Shown here piece by piece: positions 59,885 through 64,000 of a DNA stretch of 64,000 bases (position 1 is its first letter; each line of letters begins with the position of its first letter). The DNA lies in contig JAQWFL010000016.1 of the NCBI GenBank assembly GCA_028704435.1, positions 1-64,000 of the forward strand, given 5' to 3'. The position numbers and the translations under genes are program-made. The DNA comes from Anaerostipes sp. GTDB taxonomy: Bacteria > Bacillota > Clostridia > Lachnospirales > Lachnospiraceae. Below the pieces are notes generated by a model. The model was not told the DNA's origin and ran no database searches. It saw only the letters and a list, made by a program, of their open reading frames with translations.

Positions 59885-60853
59885 ATGATAAAAGAAATAA
59901 AGATTACAGATATTGAAGGGTTTCAAATTGGAAATGCCCAGAATGAAAAGGCAGGAACTGGATGTACGGTAGTTCTTTGCAAAGAAGGAATGGCTGCAGG
60001 ACTGGATGTGAGAGGCGGAGGACCAGCCTCTAGAGAAAGTGAATTGTTAAAGCCAGCTGCAACAGCACAGGAGATTCATGGATTATTATTAAGTGGCGGA
60101 AGTGCATTTGGATTAGATGCAGCAGGTGGTGTTATGAAATATTTAGAAGAACATGGAATTGGATTTGATGTGGGTGTGACGAGAGTCCCATTGGTATGTC
60201 AATCCTGCTTATTTGATTTGACAGTAGGAAATCCATTGATACGCCCAGATTCTGTGATGGCATATAAAGCATGTGAAGAGGCTCAAAAAAATCATTTTAA
60301 AAATGGGAATTTTGGAGCGGGAACTGGTGCTACGGTTGGAAAATTAAACGGAATGGACAATTGCATGAAATCGGGAATTGGAAGTTATGCAGTTCAAGTG
60401 GGAGAGTTTCAAATGGGAGCCATTGTTGCAGTCAATGCACTTGGAGATATATTGGATTATAAATCTGGAGAAATTCTTGCTGGTTTGTATGATGAAGAAA
60501 GTCAAAATTTTTTGGATTCAGAAAGTAAAATGCTAGGAACAGACCAAGTCTTCGAAAATCGATTTGTTGGAAACACAACCATTGGAGCAATTTTGACCAA
60601 TGGAGATTTTGACAAAGCAAGACTAGGAAAGATTGCAGCTATGGCACATAATGGATATGCAAGATCCATTCGGCCTGTGCACACAAGTGCAGATGGAGAC
60701 AGTATTTATGCATTGAGTACAAGAAAAGTTGTTGCGGATGAGGATATGGCAGGGACTCTTGGAGCCAAAGTTATGAGTGAAGCAATTATGGTTGCTGTAA
60801 AGAGTGCGGAATCTGCGTATGGATACAGAGGATACAAGGAAAAGGAGAAGTAA
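59885..60853 (+). CDS. P1-family (DmpA-like, S58) peptidase
   Basis: A protein of 322 residues with GGGPASRES, LLLSGGSAFGLDAAGGVMKYLEE and the autocleavage region FVGNTTIGAILTNG, where an N-terminal nucleophile would be made. Family members are aminopeptidases or beta-peptidases. It lies one base before the fusion gene at 60855. Confidence 0.88.
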   Translation: MIKEIKITDIEGFQIGNAQNEKAGTGCTVVLCKEGMAAGLDVRGGGPASRESELLKPAATAQEIHGLLLSGGSAFGLDAAGGVMKYLEEHGIGFDVGVTRVPLVCQSCLFDLTVGNPLIRPDSVMAYKACEEAQKNHFKNGNFGAGTGATVGKLNGMDNCMKSGIGSYAVQVGEFQMGAIVAVNALGDILDYKSGEILAGLYDEESQNFLDSESKMLGTDQVFENRFVGNTTIGAILTNGDFDKARLGKIAAMAHNGYARSIRPVHTSADGDSIYALSTRKVVADEDMAGTLGAKVMSEAIMVAVKSAESAYGYRGYKEKEK

Positions 60854-60854
60854 A

Positions 60855-62291
60855 ATGACAAGAAAAGAAGTAGGAATGAATTATTTTCTAGAGGGATATA
60901 ACTGTGCACAATCGGTGGTTCTTGCATTTTCAGACATTCTTTCTCTAGATGAAGAGACATTGATGAAAATTAGCTGTTCTTTTGGTGGAGGAATGGGAAG
61001 ACTTCGTGAAGTCTGTGGTTCTGTCAGTGGAATGTTTCTTGTGGCAGGCCTTCTTTATGGATATGACGGACCAGAAACTGGACAAGTTAAGTCAGATCAT
61101 TATGCCAGAATTCAGTATCTAGCACATGAATTTGAAGAAAAAAATGGATCTATTGTCTGTAGAGAATTATTGGGATTGTCAGTGAAACATGATGTACCAA
61201 AAGCTGCAGAAAGAACCAAGGAGTATTATAAAAAACGTCCATGCAAAGAAATTGTGGGGATAGCAGTGGAAATTTTAGATGATTGTATCAAGGAAAATCC
61301 GTATAACCACGGAAGAGAAAAAAGCATAAGATATTATGGAACCTTAGGTCCTGCCTGTGAGGACGCAAAGATTCTTATGGAAATGCTTCATGTGGGAATG
61401 ACTGGAATTCGTTTAAATTTATCACACAAATCTTTGGTGGAGAGTAGGGAATGGGTAGATCATTTTTTAAAGGCGAAAAAAGAGAGTAAAATAGATGCTG
61501 ACTTTATGATTGACTTGATGGGACCGGAACTTCGTATGGGAACTTTGGATGCCAATATAATATTAAAAGAGGGAGAAAGTATTTGTCTGGGAGATAAGAT
61601 TATGATTCCACAAGAAATAGAGCCATTTTTAAAGCCAGGACAAGTGATTTTGTTTGATGATGGAAAGGTAAAACTTCAAGTAGAGCACAAAAGGGTGTGT
61701 AAAGTTCTACAAGGTGGAATTCTATCCTCTAGAAAGAGCATTGCACTTCCTGGATGTGATATTAAGAATCCAACATTAACAGCAGAGGATTTAGAGAATT
61801 TATCACATATAAAAGAGTTTCAAGTGACGCAGGTAATGCTTCCTTTTGTTCGTGGTAAAGAGGATTTGATTTGCTTAAGACAAAAGCTAGATCAATTGGG
61901 ATGTGAACATATTAAAATATTTGCTAAGATTGAAAATGTGCAGGGCGTGGAAAATGTAGAGGAATTCATGCCATACTGTGATTGTATTGTAATTGCAAGA
62001 GGTGATCTAGGAAATGCAGTGCCATTGACAAAACTTCCATTGATTCAGGAGCAGATAGCTAATGTATGTAAAAGACATGGAAAAGAATTTATGGTGGTAA
62101 CCCAGATGTTAAATTCTATGATAGAATGCCCATATCCAACAAGAGCAGAGGTGAATGATATCTTCCATGCAGTTAGGCAGGGAGCATCAAGTATTATGTT
62201 AACAGGAGAAACAGCAGCAGGAAAATATCCAGTAGAGTCTATGAAAATACTAGTGGAGACTGGGAAAACATCCCAAATCTCCACCAAATAA
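60855..62291 (+). CDS. fusion of C_GCAxxG_C_C-family domain with a pyruvate-kinase-like domain
   Basis: A protein of 478 residues from ATG 60855. Residues 1-140 are a C_GCAxxG_C_C-type redox/metal domain (YNCAQSVVLAF, CSFGGGMGRLREVCGSVSGM, CRELLGL, RPCKEIV). Residues about 155-475 are a pyruvate-kinase barrel with B domain (YGTLGPACEDAK, IRLNLSHKSL, FAKIENVQGVENVEEF, IARGDLG, PTRAEVNDI, MLTGETAAGKYP). The C-terminal regulatory domain is absent and the usual DTKGPEIR is DLMGPELR. Either a noncanonical pyruvate kinase or a repurposed one. Confidence 0.85.
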   Translation: MTRKEVGMNYFLEGYNCAQSVVLAFSDILSLDEETLMKISCSFGGGMGRLREVCGSVSGMFLVAGLLYGYDGPETGQVKSDHYARIQYLAHEFEEKNGSIVCRELLGLSVKHDVPKAAERTKEYYKKRPCKEIVGIAVEILDDCIKENPYNHGREKSIRYYGTLGPACEDAKILMEMLHVGMTGIRLNLSHKSLVESREWVDHFLKAKKESKIDADFMIDLMGPELRMGTLDANIILKEGESICLGDKIMIPQEIEPFLKPGQVILFDDGKVKLQVEHKRVCKVLQGGILSSRKSIALPGCDIKNPTLTAEDLENLSHIKEFQVTQVMLPFVRGKEDLICLRQKLDQLGCEHIKIFAKIENVQGVENVEEFMPYCDCIVIARGDLGNAVPLTKLPLIQEQIANVCKRHGKEFMVVTQMLNSMIECPYPTRAEVNDIFHAVRQGASSIMLTGETAAGKYPVESMKILVETGKTSQISTK

Positions 62292-62296
62292 ATTCA

Positions 62297-63091
62297 TTAA
62301 ATTAAGTTCAGCTTTTTGCAGGCGTTGTAAATTCCATCATCTTTTACAAGGTCTGTAGTTAGATTGGCGTAAGGCTCTAATCCTTCGTAATGACGTCCCA
62401 TAATAATACTAGTTCCTGCGGTTTTTACCATAGATACATCATTGTCACCGTCGCCAAAAGCATAGGTTGCGTCTATGGGAAGATTCAAATAATCGGCCAT
62501 CATACGAATTCCAGTTCCTTTGTCAGTACCCTTTGGTGTGGCATCAGAAAATTCATAGCGAATATGCTTTGCAATCTCTAGTTGGGATGAAAAGTGTTCT
62601 GTGACAAATTCATGATCTCCCGGATTCCTATATATGAAAGTTACTTTATTAATCTTACACTTATCTTTTGTATCCCAAGGTAAAACCCAATGTTCTCTTA
62701 CATCAAAGACGTACTTAAAAAATGGATAAATATCCGTATCCATTCCATCACAGTAGGTTTGGGTTTCTCCATCCATAAGCATGACAATTCCCCGAGTTGC
62801 ACAAAGGGCACGCATCTTCTCAATCTCAGAAACAGGAATCTCTACGCTATGAACTACCTCTTCATCTAACTCAAGGTAGGCACCTGCAGTTGTGATATAT
62901 CCGTTCATATAGTCTTTTACATCTTCACAAAATAATTTGTTGCGGCCAGAACAGATACAAGTCACGTATCTATTTTCCTGAAGACGTAAGAGAGCTTCTT
63001 TGGTAGAATCAGGCATTTCAAAGATATGGTCTACTTCGTCAATCAACGTTCCATCATAGTCAAAAAAAACAATTCCTCTATAATTTTTCAA
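62297..63091 (-). CDS. Cof-type HAD-superfamily phosphatase
   Basis: A protein of 264 residues. Motif I is VFFDYDGTLID and the final motif is FGDGDNDVSMVK, with an intervening cap domain, the Cof/type IIB layout. It dephosphorylates small molecules such as sugar phosphates. GGGGAGGG is seven bases before TTG 63091, the likeliest start; the track's 63142 start has no ribosome site. The gene converges with the fusion gene. Confidence 0.85.
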   Translation of the reverse strand: MKNYRGIVFFDYDGTLIDEVDHIFEMPDSTKEALLRLQENRYVTCICSGRNKLFCEDVKDYMNGYITTAGAYLELDEEVVHSVEIPVSEIEKMRALCATRGIVMLMDGETQTYCDGMDTDIYPFFKYVFDVREHWVLPWDTKDKCKINKVTFIYRNPGDHEFVTEHFSSQLEIAKHIRYEFSDATPKGTDKGTGIRMMADYLNLPIDATYAFGDGDNDVSMVKTAGTSIIMGRHYEGLEPYANLTTDLVKDDGIYNACKKLNLI

Positions 63092-63191
63092 AAATTTTCC
63101 CTCCCCATATGATTTTCTGTTCTTATTGTAGCATACACTCAATTGAAAACAAAATATTAATATGATAAAATTTCAGATAAGGAGAATGCAA

Positions 63192-63884
63192 ATGAAAATA
63201 GTAATGATACATGGACAAAACCATAATGGATCCACCTGCCATATTGCAAGAATGTTAGCAAAGAATTTACAAGGAGAAGTAAAAGAATTTTTTCTTCCAA
63301 GAGACTTTGATGAATTTTGTATTGGCTGTACCCAGTGTTTTATGAAGGATGAAGAACTTTGTCCCCACGTGGAAAAACTTCGTCCAATCACAGAGGCAAT
63401 GAAACAGGCAGACGTATTGATTTTGGCTAGTCCTACTTATGTTTATCACGTAACAGGAGCTATGAAGAGCTGGTTAGACCATTATGGATATCAGTGGATG
63501 GTACATAGACCAGAAGAAAGCATGTTCTCAAAGCAGGCAGTCTGCATTTCTACGGCAGCAGGCGGAGGAATGAAATCTGCCAACAAAGATATGAAGGATA
63601 GCCTTTTGTATTGGGGAGTTCCTAAAATCTATCAATATGGTATGGCGGTTCGTGCAACGAATTACCATGGGATCAGCGATAAGAAAAAGAAACAGATTCA
63701 AAAAGATATGTCTATGCTTGCCCGCCTTATAAAGCGACGAGATGGGCATATAAAACCGGGAATTAAAACTAGAATTTTCTTTGCAGTGATGGGGAAAGTG
63801 CAAAAAAGAGGATGGAATGAGGCAGATAGTAAGTACTGGAAAGAAAAGGGATGGACCAAAAACAAAAGACCATGGGAAAAATAG
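63192..63884 (+). CDS. flavodoxin-like NAD(P)H-dependent reductase
   Basis: A protein of 230 residues: FMN-binding start (MIHGQNHNGSTCHIARMLAKNL), Cys-bearing IGCTQCFMKDEELCPH, and SPTYVYHVTGAMKSWLDHYGY, typical of NADPH-dependent FMN reductases with a ferredoxin-like Cys cluster. The C-terminus is basic. ATG 63192 after AAGGAG is used. Confidence 0.87.
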   Translation: MKIVMIHGQNHNGSTCHIARMLAKNLQGEVKEFFLPRDFDEFCIGCTQCFMKDEELCPHVEKLRPITEAMKQADVLILASPTYVYHVTGAMKSWLDHYGYQWMVHRPEESMFSKQAVCISTAAGGGMKSANKDMKDSLLYWGVPKIYQYGMAVRATNYHGISDKKKKQIQKDMSMLARLIKRRDGHIKPGIKTRIFFAVMGKVQKRGWNEADSKYWKEKGWTKNKRPWEK

Positions 63885-63974
63885 TTTAAGAAATTTGTCG
63901 AAAAAGGATGAAAAATTATTGTTTTTTTGATATACTGTTGTACTTGTGGGAAAGAAAAAAGAGGAGCCGTATGT

Positions 63975-64000
63975 ATGTCGACAGAAACAGTATTTATTAA
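63975..64000 (+). CDS. start of a CDS cut by the window edge
   Basis: GAGGAG is nine to ten bases before ATG 63975 (MSTETVFI...), open to the end of the window. The frame from ATG 63971 stops at once. A GATATACTG box upstream may be its promoter. Identity cannot be given. Confidence 0.45.

Noticed and set aside
1-64000. CRISPR array
   Set aside because: The phased repeats at 2189-2285 and 8018-8120 have 11- and 21-bp periods with short units, far too short for repeat-spacer units, and there are no cas genes.
1-64000. tRNA or rRNA genes
   Set aside because: No cloverleaf or conserved rRNA segment was recognised. The GC-rich hairpin at 57-91 contains TTCGAACCC but lacks the other arms of a tRNA.

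Overview
The window comes from a low-GC Firmicute, most likely a Lachnospiraceae gut anaerobe. The basis is AT-rich DNA, strong AGGAGG ribosome sites, a DUF6465 protein, a superoxide reductase, PTS-driven sugar use, hybrid kinases and Tn4451/Tn916-type mobile DNA. These family calls are recognition from the supplied translations; no database search was run.

Bases 1-8.1 kb: a regulatory and DNA-damage island. It holds an XRE regulator, a GAF + SARP/BTAD-type regulator followed by an 11-bp-phased array of TAACACC heptamers that ends at a -10 box, two paralogous HTH proteins (2384 and 7453), and an SOS-like cassette: LexA-like XRE-S24 repressor, divergent Y-family polymerase, stand-alone LexA DNA-binding domain and a small partner protein. 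An intact 1797-bp IS66-family element with an 8-bp target duplication has split the divergent control region of that cassette.

Bases 8.0-24.8 kb: mobile and accessory DNA. Two direct copies of a three-gene module (sigma-like protein, small tail-anchored membrane protein, HTH regulator) lie at 8.35-10.15 and 22.6-24.4 kb; the second copy has a decayed sigma gene. Between them sits an integrative mobilizable element: repressor, trimethoprim-resistance-type DHFR, EcsC-like protein, excisionase, integrase, MobC-like protein, RepA-like ATPase, oriT-like hairpins, frameshifted MobL-type relaxase, TnpV and a four-gene cargo operon of unknown function. Next to it is a remnant of a Tn916-like element: an integrase lacking its first catalytic arginine, XRE, DUF3796 and an FtsK/TcpA stub. 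An IS256 transposase remnant closes the region.

Bases 24.8-36.7 kb: a secreted CAP/Ig-like protein, TetR, a DUF4180 fragment, Crp/Fnr divergent from superoxide reductase, a DUF6465 protein, a FUSC-like membrane protein, a LytTR-LiaF-like pair and a large hybrid histidine kinase. Three dispersed copies of a roughly 170-bp element each look like a promoter plus a roughly 70-nt terminator-ended small RNA with a C-rich anti-Shine-Dalgarno stretch.

Bases 36.7-52.2 kb: a carbohydrate cluster. It has two DeoC-family aldolases, a PRD activator, an ascorbate-type PTS, a class II aldolase, two kinases, an aldo/keto reductase, a galactitol-type PTS, a DUF89 phosphatase, a glycerol-1-phosphate dehydrogenase and a SorC-type regulator. 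Its substrate is not evident. I infer PTS uptake, phosphorylation or oxidation, then retro-aldol cleavage to triose phosphates.

Bases 52.2-64 kb: mostly core genes. These are a BvgS-like hybrid kinase, undecaprenol/diacylglycerol kinase, a phasin-like protein overlapping a UbiB kinase, a CHASE-type diguanylate cyclase, 3-methyladenine glycosylase, P1-family peptidase, a fusion of a C_GCAxxG_C_C domain to a shortened pyruvate kinase, a Cof-type phosphatase and a flavodoxin-like reductase.
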